From JAXHMM01 sp964528445 (lineage in GTDB: Bacteria > Bacteroidota > Rhodothermia > Balneolales > Balneolaceae): 64,000 nt of DNA. Numbering within the stretch: the stretch's first letter is position 1; every line of letters starts with the position of its first letter. Both the position numbers and the translations under genes were made by a program. Below the pieces are notes generated by a model. The model searched no databases. It had not been told where the DNA came from and worked only from the letters and a program-made list of their open reading frames with translations. Shown one piece after another: positions 35,934 through 44,616 of this stretch. The DNA lies in contig CAZGSL010000009.1 of assembly GCA_964528445.1 (NCBI GenBank), positions 8,513 through 72,512 on the forward strand, given 5' to 3'.

Positions 35934-36290
35934 ATGTTTTACAATCTTCGTCTTGTATACATAACGGCGGGCGACAAAGAGGAGGCCCGTTCGATCGGCA
36001 AAACCCTGGTAAGGGAGCGCCTGGCAGCCTGCGTCAACATCATCGGCGGTATGGAGTCGGTCTATTGGTGGGAGGGAGAGATCCAGGAGGAGAAGGAGTG
36101 CGTTCTCATTGCCAAGACGCCCTACCACAATGTAAAGAAGCTCACGAAACGCGTGAAGGAGCTCCACAGCTACGACTGCCCCTGCATCCTCTCCCTGCAG
36201 CTCACCGAGCAGGAGGGGAACGAGGAGTACCAGCAGTGGCTTCTCAACGAAGCGCGCACGCAATCCATCGACTACGAGATCGAGGATTAA
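35934..36290 (+). CDS. cutA: Divalent-cation tolerance protein CutA
   Basis: 118 residues, usual CutA1 length. VYITAGDKEEARSIGKTLVR, then ACVNIIGGMESVYWWEGEIQ and ECVLIAKTPYHNVKKLTKRV are the family blocks. Forms trimers; reported to influence copper tolerance, mechanism unsettled. A -7-like TATTTTG at 35865-35871 lies 60 bases upstream. Followed 6 bases later by a crotonase-like gene. Confidence 0.93.
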   Translation: MFYNLRLVYITAGDKEEARSIGKTLVRERLAACVNIIGGMESVYWWEGEIQEEKECVLIAKTPYHNVKKLTKRVKELHSYDCPCILSLQLTEQEGNEEYQQWLLNEARTQSIDYEIED

Positions 36291-36296
36291 CCCGTT

Positions 36297-37058
36297 TTGG
36301 CGCTCATCGAAACCGAAATTCACCGCCGGACGCTTCGCGCCACCCTCAACCGCCCGGAGAAGAGGAATGCCGTGAATTTCCAGGTTATGGAGGAGCTGGA
36401 AAACCTGCTCGAACGCCTGGAAGGGGATGAATCCCTGAGGTCCTTTATCCTGGAAGGAAGCGGCGATATTTTTATCTCGGGAGGAGACCTTCGCGAGTTC
36501 CACACCCTTAAAACAGCCGAGGAGGCCCGTCCCATGGCCGAGCGGATGCACCGGCTTCTGCTGCGGCTTGAGCGTCTTCCGTGCTGGACGATCGCCTCTG
36601 TCAACGGGGCCGCCTACGGCGGGGGGTGTGAAATCATGCTGGCCTTCGATTTCCGCCTCGCCTCCCGACAGGCCACATTCGGCTTCACACAGGGCAAATT
36701 CTACCTGCCTCCCGGCTGGGGAGGCCTCACGCGCCTCGTGGAGCAGGTGGGTCGCCCCGCGGCAATGCGCTGGCTGGCGGAGTGCGCTGTCGTGGAGGTC
36801 CCGGAAGCCCTGGAAAACGGGCTCATCGAGCGGGCGGTTCCCCGGGAAGAGCTCAGGCAGGCCGGCTGGGCGTGGAGCGGCGAGCTCTCCCGCAACGACC
36901 GGGATTACATCAATACCCTGAAAAAAGGAGGGAGAAACGCCGTTCCGGGCCGGCGGGAGCGTTTGCTGGAGGAGCTGGAGGCTTTTGGCCGGTTCTGGGA
37001 ACACGAAAAACATCACGAACGGGTACGCAAATTCCTGGAGCGGAGAAAGGAGGAGTGA
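36297..37058 (+). CDS. Crotonase-superfamily (enoyl-CoA hydratase/decarboxylase-like) protein
   Basis: TTG start, since no ATG or GTG precedes the conserved region; 253 residues. RPEKRNAVNFQVMEELENLL and SGGDLREFHTL are the CoA/oxyanion-hole regions, and VNGAAYGGGCEIMLAFDF carries the first catalytic Glu. The second, E in hydratases (PE motif), is replaced by Gln (FTQGKFYLPPGWGGLTRL). This loop, with WGGLTRLVE, looks more like ethylmalonyl-CoA decarboxylase. A hydratase role is doubtful; the substrate is unknown. Gap of 6 bases from cutA. Confidence 0.82.
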   Translation: MALIETEIHRRTLRATLNRPEKRNAVNFQVMEELENLLERLEGDESLRSFILEGSGDIFISGGDLREFHTLKTAEEARPMAERMHRLLLRLERLPCWTIASVNGAAYGGGCEIMLAFDFRLASRQATFGFTQGKFYLPPGWGGLTRLVEQVGRPAAMRWLAECAVVEVPEALENGLIERAVPREELRQAGWAWSGELSRNDRDYINTLKKGGRNAVPGRRERLLEELEAFGRFWEHEKHHERVRKFLERRKEE

Positions 37059-37072
37059 CGCGCCGGGAGGGA

Positions 37073-38329
37073 TTAATCGCCTTCCCCGCTCATCACCTTC
37101 TTGCGCAATACCATCCGGGCTTCGTACCTGCGGCCGTCGCGCAGTAGCTCTATCCGCATGGTATCTCCCTCGGAGTACTCCCGGTAGAGGGCGCGGGCGT
37201 GCATCTCGCGGTAAACCTGTTCACCCCCGATTTTCATAATGATATCTCCCGGCAAAATACCGCTTTCAAAAGCGGGACCATCCCTGTTGACACTCGTCAC
37301 CAGCAGTCCCGGTACGGCCGGCAGATTGTTCTCCACGGCCTTCTGCATGGTCATCTCCGTGGTTTCAAAACCCGGATCGAACGCGACCTCCACCTCACCC
37401 TGGTTGAGCAGCTGGTCGATGATGCCGATGACCCGGTTGCTGGGAATGGCGAAACCGAGGCCCACGGAACCGGCGCTGGTACCGCCGGTGAAAATAAAGG
37501 TGTTCACCCCGATCACCTTGCCCTCGCTGTTCACAAGCGGTCCCCCGCTGTTTCCGCGGTTGATGGCGGCATCGGTCTGAATCATGTCCATGTAGACCCT
37601 CGGATCGTTGGGATCCGGACGGAAATCACGGTGCAGGGCACTCACCACGCCCACCGTTACCGAAGGCTGGGCCGTCTTGAAGAGTCCGAAGGGATTGCCC
37701 ATGGCGATGGCCCACTCGCCCACCCGCAGCCGGTCGGAATCCCCGAATTCGATATACGGAAACGAACGATCGGTCTCTATCTGCAGAAGGGTGAGGTCGA
37801 ACAGCTCGTCGGATCCGATCACCCGGGCTTCGTACTGGGACCCGTCGGGCAGGGAGATCATGATCTTGCGGGCGGAGGAGTTGGCCACGTGTTCGTTGGT
37901 CACCACCATGCCCTCTTCGCTGATGATAAAACCGGAACCGATGCTGCTGAACTCCCGCTCCATCGGCCGGAAAAAGAAAGGATTAAAGAAGTCGTCCGGC
38001 ACTCCGCGCCGGCTCTGCACCACCTCCGTCACGGTAATGCTGACGACGGCCGGACTGGCTTGCCGGACCGCGTTGGTAATGGCGTTGCTTCGATCGGCAT
38101 AGATAGCGGAATCCACTCCGAAACTGCGGTATTCCTGCCTCCATTTCCGGTCCCATGTCGCCATGGAATCGGCCGAAGTGTCCGCTGCCGTCCGCACCTG
38201 TTGGGTATCGGGAGATATTTCCGCCGCACGCTCTCCCGGGACGGACTCCTCTCCCGGGTTTTCGCAGGAGACGGTCAGTATGGCGACAAGAATCAGTGTC
38301 AGCGGTATGGCAAGGCTGCTCCGGTACAT
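37073..38329 (-). CDS. Lipid-anchored HtrA/Deg-type serine protease
   Basis: 418 residues. Lipobox LTVSC (Cys 22) and a Ser/Glu-rich linker, so probably a lipoprotein facing the periplasm. Trypsin-like domain: His in VTNEHVANSS (about 147), Asp in FDLTLLQIE (about 178), Ser in INRGNSGGPLVNSE (about 261). C-terminal PDZ domain (about 315-400: AFESGILPGDIIMKIGGEQV). Degrades or refolds envelope proteins under stress. Only one PDZ, closer to DegS than DegP. Confidence 0.94.
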   Translation of the reverse strand: MYRSSLAIPLTLILVAILTVSCENPGEESVPGERAAEISPDTQQVRTAADTSADSMATWDRKWRQEYRSFGVDSAIYADRSNAITNAVRQASPAVVSITVTEVVQSRRGVPDDFFNPFFFRPMEREFSSIGSGFIISEEGMVVTNEHVANSSARKIMISLPDGSQYEARVIGSDELFDLTLLQIETDRSFPYIEFGDSDRLRVGEWAIAMGNPFGLFKTAQPSVTVGVVSALHRDFRPDPNDPRVYMDMIQTDAAINRGNSGGPLVNSEGKVIGVNTFIFTGGTSAGSVGLGFAIPSNRVIGIIDQLLNQGEVEVAFDPGFETTEMTMQKAVENNLPAVPGLLVTSVNRDGPAFESGILPGDIIMKIGGEQVYREMHARALYREYSEGDTMRIELLRDGRRYEARMVLRKKVMSGEGD

Positions 38330-38363
38330 AGGTGCGTACGCCTGTGATTTTACGCCTGTGGTT

Positions 38364-39347
38364 TCAGGACTTATCGGTCTTCATCAGCTGCTTGGCGCCG
38401 ATGGCCACCACCTCGTCGATGGCGTCCTGAAGGGGACCGGGATGCCAGGCCCCGGAGGCCTTTTTATGTCCCCCTCCCCCTATCTCCCGGGCCCAGACGT
38501 TGACGTCCACGTCGTTGCTCTTGGATCTCAGGCTCATCTTGATGCCCTCCCCCAAGTCCTTAAAGAGAATGGCGGCCTTGATGCCGGTCACGCTCAGGGG
38601 ATAGGCCACAAAGCCTTCGCAGTCGTCGTTGGTGGTATCGGTCTCCTCAAGCATCTCGCTTGTAACGCACATGATCGCGATTTGATTGTCCTCATACAGC
38701 TCGATCGTACTCATCGCCCTGCTGAGCAGATGGAGCTGGTTCAGGGTCTTGTTGGAGAAGACCTTCTCGGCCACCTCGTTGGGACGGAACTCCCCGAGCC
38801 GGAGCAGCTCGGAGATGATGCTCATGGTTTCGGGGGTGACGCTGTCGTACTGCAGCGAACCGGTATCGGTGAGGATTCCCGTATAGATAGCCTTGGCGGC
38901 GGCTTCGTCCAGCTGGTTGATGTCGTTCTGCAGGTATAAATGGAAAACCAGTTCGCAGGTGGAGGAGGCCTCCTCCACGGAAATGCTCATCTCGAATCCG
39001 TCGTGGGGATCCGGATGGTGGTCGATCATATAGGTGGGCTTGGGATCGTCCTGCATGTAATCGGCATAGCTGCCGAACCGGGCGGGAGAGTTGCCGTCCA
39101 CCAGCACGAAGGCATCGCACCGCTTCAGCTTTGACTCCTTCGGGCGGCGGATTTCGAAATAGTCGGTCAGCCACTGCATATTGAGCGGAACGGAATCGTC
39201 GTTGAAAGCGTAGGCGTTTATGCCGTTCTTTTCCAGCCAGAGGCAGACGGCCACCTGGGCCCCGATGCAGTCTCCGTCGGGGCGGATATGCGAATACACC
39301 CCTACGGTACTGTACTGTTTGAGTTCCGAGATGAGTTCTTCAAACAT
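38364..39347 (-). CDS. nrnA: NrnA-type DHH/DHHA1 phosphoesterase (nanoRNase, pAp phosphatase)
   Basis: 327 residues from ATG 39347 (MFEELISELKQYSTVGVYSH). DHH domain: VYSHIRPDGDCIGAQV and the eponymous MIDHHPDPHD; DHHA1 domain: GGGHKKASGAWHPG. Degrades 2-5 nt RNA oligomers and 3'-phosphoadenosine 5'-phosphate with Mn2+. 35 bases upstream of the HtrA gene; both on the minus strand, likely one transcript. Confidence 0.94.
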   Translation of the reverse strand: MFEELISELKQYSTVGVYSHIRPDGDCIGAQVAVCLWLEKNGINAYAFNDDSVPLNMQWLTDYFEIRRPKESKLKRCDAFVLVDGNSPARFGSYADYMQDDPKPTYMIDHHPDPHDGFEMSISVEEASSTCELVFHLYLQNDINQLDEAAAKAIYTGILTDTGSLQYDSVTPETMSIISELLRLGEFRPNEVAEKVFSNKTLNQLHLLSRAMSTIELYEDNQIAIMCVTSEMLEETDTTNDDCEGFVAYPLSVTGIKAAILFKDLGEGIKMSLRSKSNDVDVNVWAREIGGGGHKKASGAWHPGPLQDAIDEVVAIGAKQLMKTDKS

Positions 39348-39530
39348 GTTATATTCAAGGCTGAAGCTGGAAAATAAGCTTAATAAAATGGTAGTTAGCC
39401 ATGAAGAAAGCAATAATTTTCTGCGGCCCCGCATACGGTGCCGATCTGTTCTTGATTCCCCTGCAGGGAGGAGGTCGCCGGACGCCAGCCCACATCGGAA
39501 TGCGGAATCTTTAAAAGCGGTTTACATCCC

Positions 39531-40166
39531 ATGAAAACCCTGGTTATCTGCAACGGAACGCCTCCCTCCCGGGAACTCTTCCAGCGCAACCTGGAAGAGA
39601 CGGACCTCCTTATCGCGGCCGATGGGGGCGCGCATATCGCACTTCGCTACGGGCACACGCCGGACGTGGTGACCGGGGACCTGGACAGCTACCGGCCGAA
39701 GGGTGAGGAATCCTTTGAGGTCGTGGAGAATCGCGATCAGGAGACGAACGACCTGGAGAAGGCGCTCGCCCTGGGGCTGGACCGGGGAGCCGCGGAGAGC
39801 GTAATTATGGCGGCGACGGGGAAGCGGGTGGATCAGACCCTGAAAAACCTCTCCGTACTCAAACGATTCGATTCCCATTTCCGCCGGCTGCTTATCAGGG
39901 ACGACCACGGGGACACCTTCCTGCTTCCCAGGAGGACCAGGCTCCGGCTTCCCGAGGGCACCCTGGTCTCGCTCTTTCCCCTCTCCGGCAGGGTAACCGG
40001 CATCACCACGGAGGGCTTGCGTTACGGACTGGAGGACGAAGCGCTTGAAAACGGGGTGCGCGACGGCTCTTCCAACCGCGCCGCCGGCGAAGAGGTCACC
40101 ATTACGTACGAGAGCGGCGACCTGATCGCGTTCATCGCAAGCGAATATACCCTCTCCCGACTGTGA
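39531..40166 (+). CDS. thiN: Thiamine pyrophosphokinase
   Basis: 211 residues. AADGGAHIALRYGHTPDVVT and GDLDSYRPKG are the catalytic/Mg-ATP motifs; later GTLVSLFPLSGRVTGITTEG is the thiamine-binding half. Transfers pyrophosphate from ATP to thiamine. The stop TGA overlaps the GTG start of a sodium/solute symporter (GTGA). I looked for a TPP riboswitch in the 183 bases upstream and saw none. Confidence 0.93.
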   Translation: MKTLVICNGTPPSRELFQRNLEETDLLIAADGGAHIALRYGHTPDVVTGDLDSYRPKGEESFEVVENRDQETNDLEKALALGLDRGAAESVIMAATGKRVDQTLKNLSVLKRFDSHFRRLLIRDDHGDTFLLPRRTRLRLPEGTLVSLFPLSGRVTGITTEGLRYGLEDEALENGVRDGSSNRAAGEEVTITYESGDLIAFIASEYTLSRL

Positions 40167-41602
40167 GCCCTCTCAACTTTACTCTCCTCGACTGGGGAAT
40201 CGTCGCCCTCTACTTCGCCCTCCTGGTATTTCTGACCTGGCGAAGGAAGTGGGAGAAAGAGGACGAGGAGTCTTTTCTGCTCTCAGGACGCAAAATGAGT
40301 CTTTCGGCTTTCGTGGCCACGCTGGTCTCCACCTGGTACGGAGGTATCCTGGGCGTGGGCGAATACAGCTACCAGTTCGGCATCTCCCAGTGGCTGATAT
40401 TCGGCTTTCCCTTTTACGTCTTTTCCGCCCTTTTCGCCTGGCTGCTGGCCGGAAAGATTCGGATGAACAAGGCACTTTCCATTCCGGAAGCGGTGGGGAA
40501 CATCTACGGGGACCGCGCCGGGCAGGTCTCCGCCATCCCTATCTTCGTGCTGGTCAGTCCCGCCCCCTATATCCTGATGCTGGGACTGATCTTTCAGTAC
40601 CTGACCGGGGGAGCGGGGAATTTTCTCTGGTACGCCTCCGCCGTTGCCCTCTTTTCCGTGGCCTATGTCACCTTCGGCGGATTCAGCGCGGTGGTTCGCA
40701 CCGACATGCTGCAGATCGCGCTGATGTTCGGGGGATTTCTCATGATTATCTGGTACGCCTGGGAAGATTTCGGGGCGCTTCCGCGGCTCTGGGGAGCCGT
40801 GCCGGAACACTTCAGGGACATTACCGGGGGACAGGATCTGCAGTATATCCTGGTCTGGTTTTTTATCGCGCTGTGGACCTTCGTGGATCCCAGCTTCCAC
40901 CAGCGGGCCGCGGCGGCGGAGTCTCCCTCGACGGCCCGTAAAGGCATCTTCATCTCCATCCTCTTCTGGTCGGTATTCGACCTGCTGACGCTCACCGCCG
41001 GAATGTACGGCTGGGCCATCCTCGGCCCCGATCTCCAGGAACCGGTCATGGTCTATCCCTACCTGGCGAGCGAACTCCTGCCCGCCGGACTCCTCGGACT
41101 CTTTTTCGTGGCCCTGCTGGCCACCATCATGTCCACGCTGGACAGCTACCTTTTTCTGAGCGGACAGACCCTGGGACGCGACCTGCTGGTCAAGGTGTTC
41201 CCCGAAACGCCCAACAACCGCCTTACGCGTCTCGGCACCCTGGCCGCCGCGCTTCTGGGTATCGCCCTGATCATCGTCTATCCCAGTGTGATCGATCTCT
41301 GGTACGTGATCGGGTCGGTCATGATCCCCGGCCTGCTGATCCCCGTCCTGGGCGTCTATCTCCCCTTCTTTACCCTGCGCCGCGCATGGGTGCTTCCCCT
41401 GATGGTGGGAAGCATCTTCATCTCCCTGGCCTGGCTGGTGCTGGGCACGCTCAGCGGAGGCGAGGCCTACGACTACACCTACCTGGGGATGGAGCCCTTC
41501 TATCCCGGACTGCTGACCAGCGTGCTGCTCTGGCTGGCGGGACGGAAAAAAGAGGGGGATCTGGAGCTGCGTGACGACCTCTTTGAAGAGGTGGAAGAGT
41601 GA
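40163..41602 (+). CDS. Sodium:solute symporter (SSS family)
   Basis: 479 residues, GTG start overlapping thiN by 4 bases. About 13 membrane helices; the SSS signature is visible in WYGGILGVGEYSYQFGISQW and TFGGFSAVVRTDMLQIALMF and ATIMSTLDSYLFLSGQTLGR. Imports a nutrient using the sodium gradient. Because thiN is translationally coupled, thiamine or a thiamine precursor is a plausible cargo, but SSS substrates cannot be read from sequence. Confidence 0.93.
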   Translation: MSPLNFTLLDWGIVALYFALLVFLTWRRKWEKEDEESFLLSGRKMSLSAFVATLVSTWYGGILGVGEYSYQFGISQWLIFGFPFYVFSALFAWLLAGKIRMNKALSIPEAVGNIYGDRAGQVSAIPIFVLVSPAPYILMLGLIFQYLTGGAGNFLWYASAVALFSVAYVTFGGFSAVVRTDMLQIALMFGGFLMIIWYAWEDFGALPRLWGAVPEHFRDITGGQDLQYILVWFFIALWTFVDPSFHQRAAAAESPSTARKGIFISILFWSVFDLLTLTAGMYGWAILGPDLQEPVMVYPYLASELLPAGLLGLFFVALLATIMSTLDSYLFLSGQTLGRDLLVKVFPETPNNRLTRLGTLAAALLGIALIIVYPSVIDLWYVIGSVMIPGLLIPVLGVYLPFFTLRRAWVLPLMVGSIFISLAWLVLGTLSGGEAYDYTYLGMEPFYPGLLTSVLLWLAGRKKEGDLELRDDLFEEVEE

Positions 41603-41645
41603 ACGGCCATTCCCTCCTGACCCGCGAGATCATTCCGGCTGTTCG

Positions 41646-41927
41646 TCAGGTGCTTTTCAGGAGATGACCCAGGTTAAGCTTGTGAATGGGGATGAGGTAC
41701 TTGATCGCCATGGCGTCCTTCTGGATGTCGAGCACGCCGGTGCCTCGGAAGTCCACGATGCAGAAACCGTCCAGCAGCCGCACCACCTCGCCGATGCCGT
41801 AGTACTCGGGACAGGGGCCGTAATAGACCAGGTCTCCCGGCTGGATATTGTTCTGGGCGCGCCGGTGAAAAGGCAGGATCACCGGCAGTCTGTCCAGGCG
41901 ATATGAGAGGCGCTTTTTTGTGGACAT
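41646..41927 (-). CDS. Small conserved protein, possibly DUF3553-like
   Basis: 93 residues, cytoplasmic, basic N-terminus. The stretch IQPGDLVYYGPCPEYYGIGE VVRLLDGFCIVDF recalls DUF3553-type small beta-barrel domains (GDLV...GxGxV...VxF). Similar short proteins precede helicases elsewhere, not here. It ends 18 bases before tsaE's stop on the same strand, so it is the last gene of the comEA-porX-tsaE run. Function unknown. Confidence 0.6.
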   Translation of the reverse strand: MSTKKRLSYRLDRLPVILPFHRRAQNNIQPGDLVYYGPCPEYYGIGEVVRLLDGFCIVDFRGTGVLDIQKDAMAIKYLIPIHKLNLGHLLKST

Positions 41928-41945
41928 GAGCTCAAATATACAGGA

Positions 41946-42371
41946 TTAGGTGCTTTCCTCGCCAATGACAAATTTTCTGGTTGACGGACCCTGCCTTTCG
42001 ATCCGGATCCAGATGGCACCGGGAGGAATAATCTCCCGGATTTTCTCCGGCCATTCGATTACCGAAACGCCCCCTCCATGGAAATATTCTTCCGCCCCGA
42101 TCTCCTCGGCTTCCCTCACCGACTCCAGCCGGTAACAGTCGAAGTGATAGAGATCGACCTCACCTGAGTGTTCGCTGATCAGGGTAAAGGTGGGGGAGCG
42201 GATCTCCTCTTCGGGAATTCCGAAAGCGGACCCCATCCCTTTCACGAACCGGGTTTTCCCCGCTCCCAGTTCGCCCACCAGGCAGACCACATCCCCGGTT
42301 TTCAGTCCCCGCGCAAATTTCCGCCCCAGGGCCATCGTCTCTTTTTCGGAATGAGTTACCTCTTCTTTCAT
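41946..42371 (-). CDS. tsaE: tRNA threonylcarbamoyladenosine biosynthesis ATPase TsaE
   Basis: 141 residues. P-loop LVGELGAGKTRFVKGMGSAF, then SPTFTLISEHSGEVDLYHFD and VSVIEWPEKIREIIPPGAIW complete the family. Partner of TsaB/TsaD in t6A37 formation; the ATPase keeps the complex active. Located 71 bases behind porX, a common pairing in Bacteroidota. Confidence 0.94.
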   Translation of the reverse strand: MKEEVTHSEKETMALGRKFARGLKTGDVVCLVGELGAGKTRFVKGMGSAFGIPEEEIRSPTFTLISEHSGEVDLYHFDCYRLESVREAEEIGAEEYFHGGGVSVIEWPEKIREIIPPGAIWIRIERQGPSTRKFVIGEEST

Positions 42372-42442
42372 AGTCCGGCTCGCAGTTCAAATGAATCCAA
42401 AGATAAGGGCAGGAGCCGCGGGATGCCATCTCCTTCGCCCTC

Positions 42443-43999
42443 TTAACGGAGTACCGAACGGGGACGCATGGTGGCTACGGGCAGGATCATCTCCTCCATG
42501 CTCGCACCGCCGTGTAGAAAGGTATCACGGTAGCGATTCTGATAGTGATGGTAATTGGTGGGGTAGACAAAGTAGTAGTTCTCCCTCGCTATGATGTAGT
42601 TGTTGGCGGTGCCGGGAGCCGGCAGCTTGTAGGAGGCGGGGTCCTGGATCAGCATGGTGGTATCGGTCTCCACCGAAAGATTCCTCCCGTACTTGTATCG
42701 AAGGTTGGTAGAGGTCTCCCGGTCGCCGTACACTTTGGTGTCGCGCAGTGCGCGTACCGCCCCGTGATCGCTGGTCACGACGATAACGACATCCTCTTCT
42801 GCGAGGAACTTGAAAATTTCCAGCAGGGAGGAGTGCTGAAACCAGGTCTGCGTAAGCGAGCGGAAGGCCGGTACGTCGGGCGCGATCTCCCGCAGAACTT
42901 CCGAATCGGAACGGGAGTGGACCAGCGTATCCACGAAGTTGTAGACGAAGGTACTCAGCGGCGACTGCAGGTAGTTCTGGATCCGGTCGGCCACCGTCTG
43001 TCCCTCTTCGGCGTTAAGCACCTTCTCATACCGGAACGACAGTTCCATCCCGTTCCGCTCGAGCTGCCGGTCCAGCAATTCGGGCTCGAACCGGTTCAGC
43101 GACTGTTCGTCCTCGCCCTGGTGCCAGAGATCGGGGTAGCGGCGCTCGATCTCCAGGGGGAAGAGGCCGGCAAAAATGGCGTTCCTGGAGTAGGGCGTCG
43201 CCGTGGGAAGAATGGAGTAGTAGAAATCGGTATCGATACTGTAGTAGTCGTTGAGCAGGCTCGAAAAGACCAGCCACTGATCGTAGCGCATGCAGTCGAT
43301 GATGAAAAACAGGGTGGTCCGCCCCTCTTCCAGATGCGGCTTGACGTACCTGCTGAATACATCGGGCGAGAGCGTGGGGGCGCTCTCCTGTTCCTCTTCC
43401 AGCCACTCCCTGTAGCGTCGCCCGATAAACCGGCCGAACATCCTGTTCGCCTCCTCGTACTGGTCGCTCAACACCTGCCTGAGAGATTCATCTCCCCCCT
43501 CCAGGTCGATATCCCAACCCGTAAGCTGCCGGTAGATATCGATCCATTCCCTCCAGCCGGTATCCTCCCGTATGTTCTCGGACAGTTCGTTGAAATTCTT
43601 CAGGTAGGACTGGGCGAATTTTTCATGCTCAATGCGGCGACGCTCCAGGATCCGCTTCACGGTCAGCAGAATCTGATTGGGATTGACCGGCTTGATAAGG
43701 TAATCGGAAATTTTGGCGCCGATGGCATCTTCCATGATCGACTCCTCCTCGCTTTTGGTAATCATCACCACGGGAAGGGAGGCCTGCGCCGATTTGATCT
43801 CATTCAGGGTGGTAAGCCCGTCCATGCCCGGCATCTGTTCGTCCAGGAAGACGATGTCAAAGATCTGCTCCTTGATGAGGCTGACGGCATCGCTGCCGTT
43901 GGTCACGGGTGTAATCTCGAAACCTTTGTTCTCCAGAAAAAGTATATGCGGTTTGAGCTGGTCGATCTCGTCGTCAGCCCAGAGTATGCGATTGGCCAT
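42443..43999 (-). CDS. porX: PorX-type response regulator with C-terminal PglZ domain
   Basis: 518 residues, same length class as PorX of Porphyromonas. Receiver domain about 1-120: Asp-Asp (WADDEIDQLK), phospho-Asp in IVFLDEQMPGMDG (Asp 53), Lys in DYLIKPVNP. A helical bundle links to a PglZ (alkaline-phosphatase-like) domain: IIDCMRYDQW, TATPYSRNAIFAGLFP, VTSDHGAVRAL. In P. gingivalis PorX hydrolyses oligonucleotides and, with PorY/SigP, controls type IX secretion genes. No PorY is adjacent here. Between comEA-like and tsaE genes. Confidence 0.93.
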   Translation of the reverse strand: MANRILWADDEIDQLKPHILFLENKGFEITPVTNGSDAVSLIKEQIFDIVFLDEQMPGMDGLTTLNEIKSAQASLPVVMITKSEEESIMEDAIGAKISDYLIKPVNPNQILLTVKRILERRRIEHEKFAQSYLKNFNELSENIREDTGWREWIDIYRQLTGWDIDLEGGDESLRQVLSDQYEEANRMFGRFIGRRYREWLEEEQESAPTLSPDVFSRYVKPHLEEGRTTLFFIIDCMRYDQWLVFSSLLNDYYSIDTDFYYSILPTATPYSRNAIFAGLFPLEIERRYPDLWHQGEDEQSLNRFEPELLDRQLERNGMELSFRYEKVLNAEEGQTVADRIQNYLQSPLSTFVYNFVDTLVHSRSDSEVLREIAPDVPAFRSLTQTWFQHSSLLEIFKFLAEEDVVIVVTSDHGAVRALRDTKVYGDRETSTNLRYKYGRNLSVETDTTMLIQDPASYKLPAPGTANNYIIARENYYFVYPTNYHHYQNRYRDTFLHGGASMEEMILPVATMRPRSVLR

Positions 44000-44021
44000 G
44001 AGATGCGGTTCTGTCTCTTTC

Positions 44022-44501
44022 TTACTCCCTAAGTTTGATAAATGGTTTGATCTTTTCCAACCGCTTTTTGCCGATCCCCTTTATATTGAGCAGCTCATCC
44101 AAGGTTTCAAAGTCTCCGAAGGTTTCCCGGTAGGCGATAATGCGCGAGGCATAGACCGGGCCGATGCCCGAAAGCCGCTGCAGGAGGACCGAGTCGGCCG
44201 TGTTGACGTTAATGCGCCTCTCCACTCCGGGGATGGTTTTTTCCGCCGAAAGACTGTCGCTTTCCAGGGTGTCGGGCGAAGCTTCCGGCTCCGGACGCTC
44301 TGCCGGACCCGGCGAGAGCGCTTCGAACCGATCGTCCAATTCACGGTAATCCTCCAGCCCGTAGACCGGTGCGGGACGGGGAAGCAGGGCGGAGGCAGCA
44401 GACAGCAGGACGAAGAGCGCGAGCAGCACCGAAACCGCGTAGCGCTCGGCGGGGGTGATTTTCAGTTTTTCGAACCAGAAAAAAAGTCGTCTTCCGAACA
44501 T
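44022..44501 (-). CDS. ComEA-like helix-hairpin-helix DNA-binding protein
   Basis: 159 residues: short N-terminus, a membrane helix (about 18-38: VSVLLALFVLLSAASALLP), a low-complexity linker, and a C-terminal HhH pair (VNTADSVLLQRLSGIGPVYA, LDELLNIKGIGKKRLEKIKP). ComEA binds incoming DNA during transformation; in Bacteroidota such proteins are common but only partly tied to competence. Starts the porX run, 22 bases before it. Confidence 0.85.
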   Translation of the reverse strand: MFGRRLFFWFEKLKITPAERYAVSVLLALFVLLSAASALLPRPAPVYGLEDYRELDDRFEALSPGPAERPEPEASPDTLESDSLSAEKTIPGVERRINVNTADSVLLQRLSGIGPVYASRIIAYRETFGDFETLDELLNIKGIGKKRLEKIKPFIKLRE

Positions 44502-44616
44502 GGCACAATCGGTGTGTAATGCCTGCTTTACCGGTTGACCTCTCCTCCTGCGATTCCTTACAGGGGAACGGCCTTGTTTGATTCCGGTAATTGTATGAAG
44601 TTAGCCGGCAGACCGC

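Noticed and set aside
39348..39530. A TPP riboswitch before thiN
   Set aside because: I looked for CTGAGA and the ACCTGATCTGG-type core; neither is present.
42545..44032. A 495-codon plus-strand frame opposite porX
   Set aside because: PorX has full receiver and PglZ motifs on the minus strand; the opposite frame has none.
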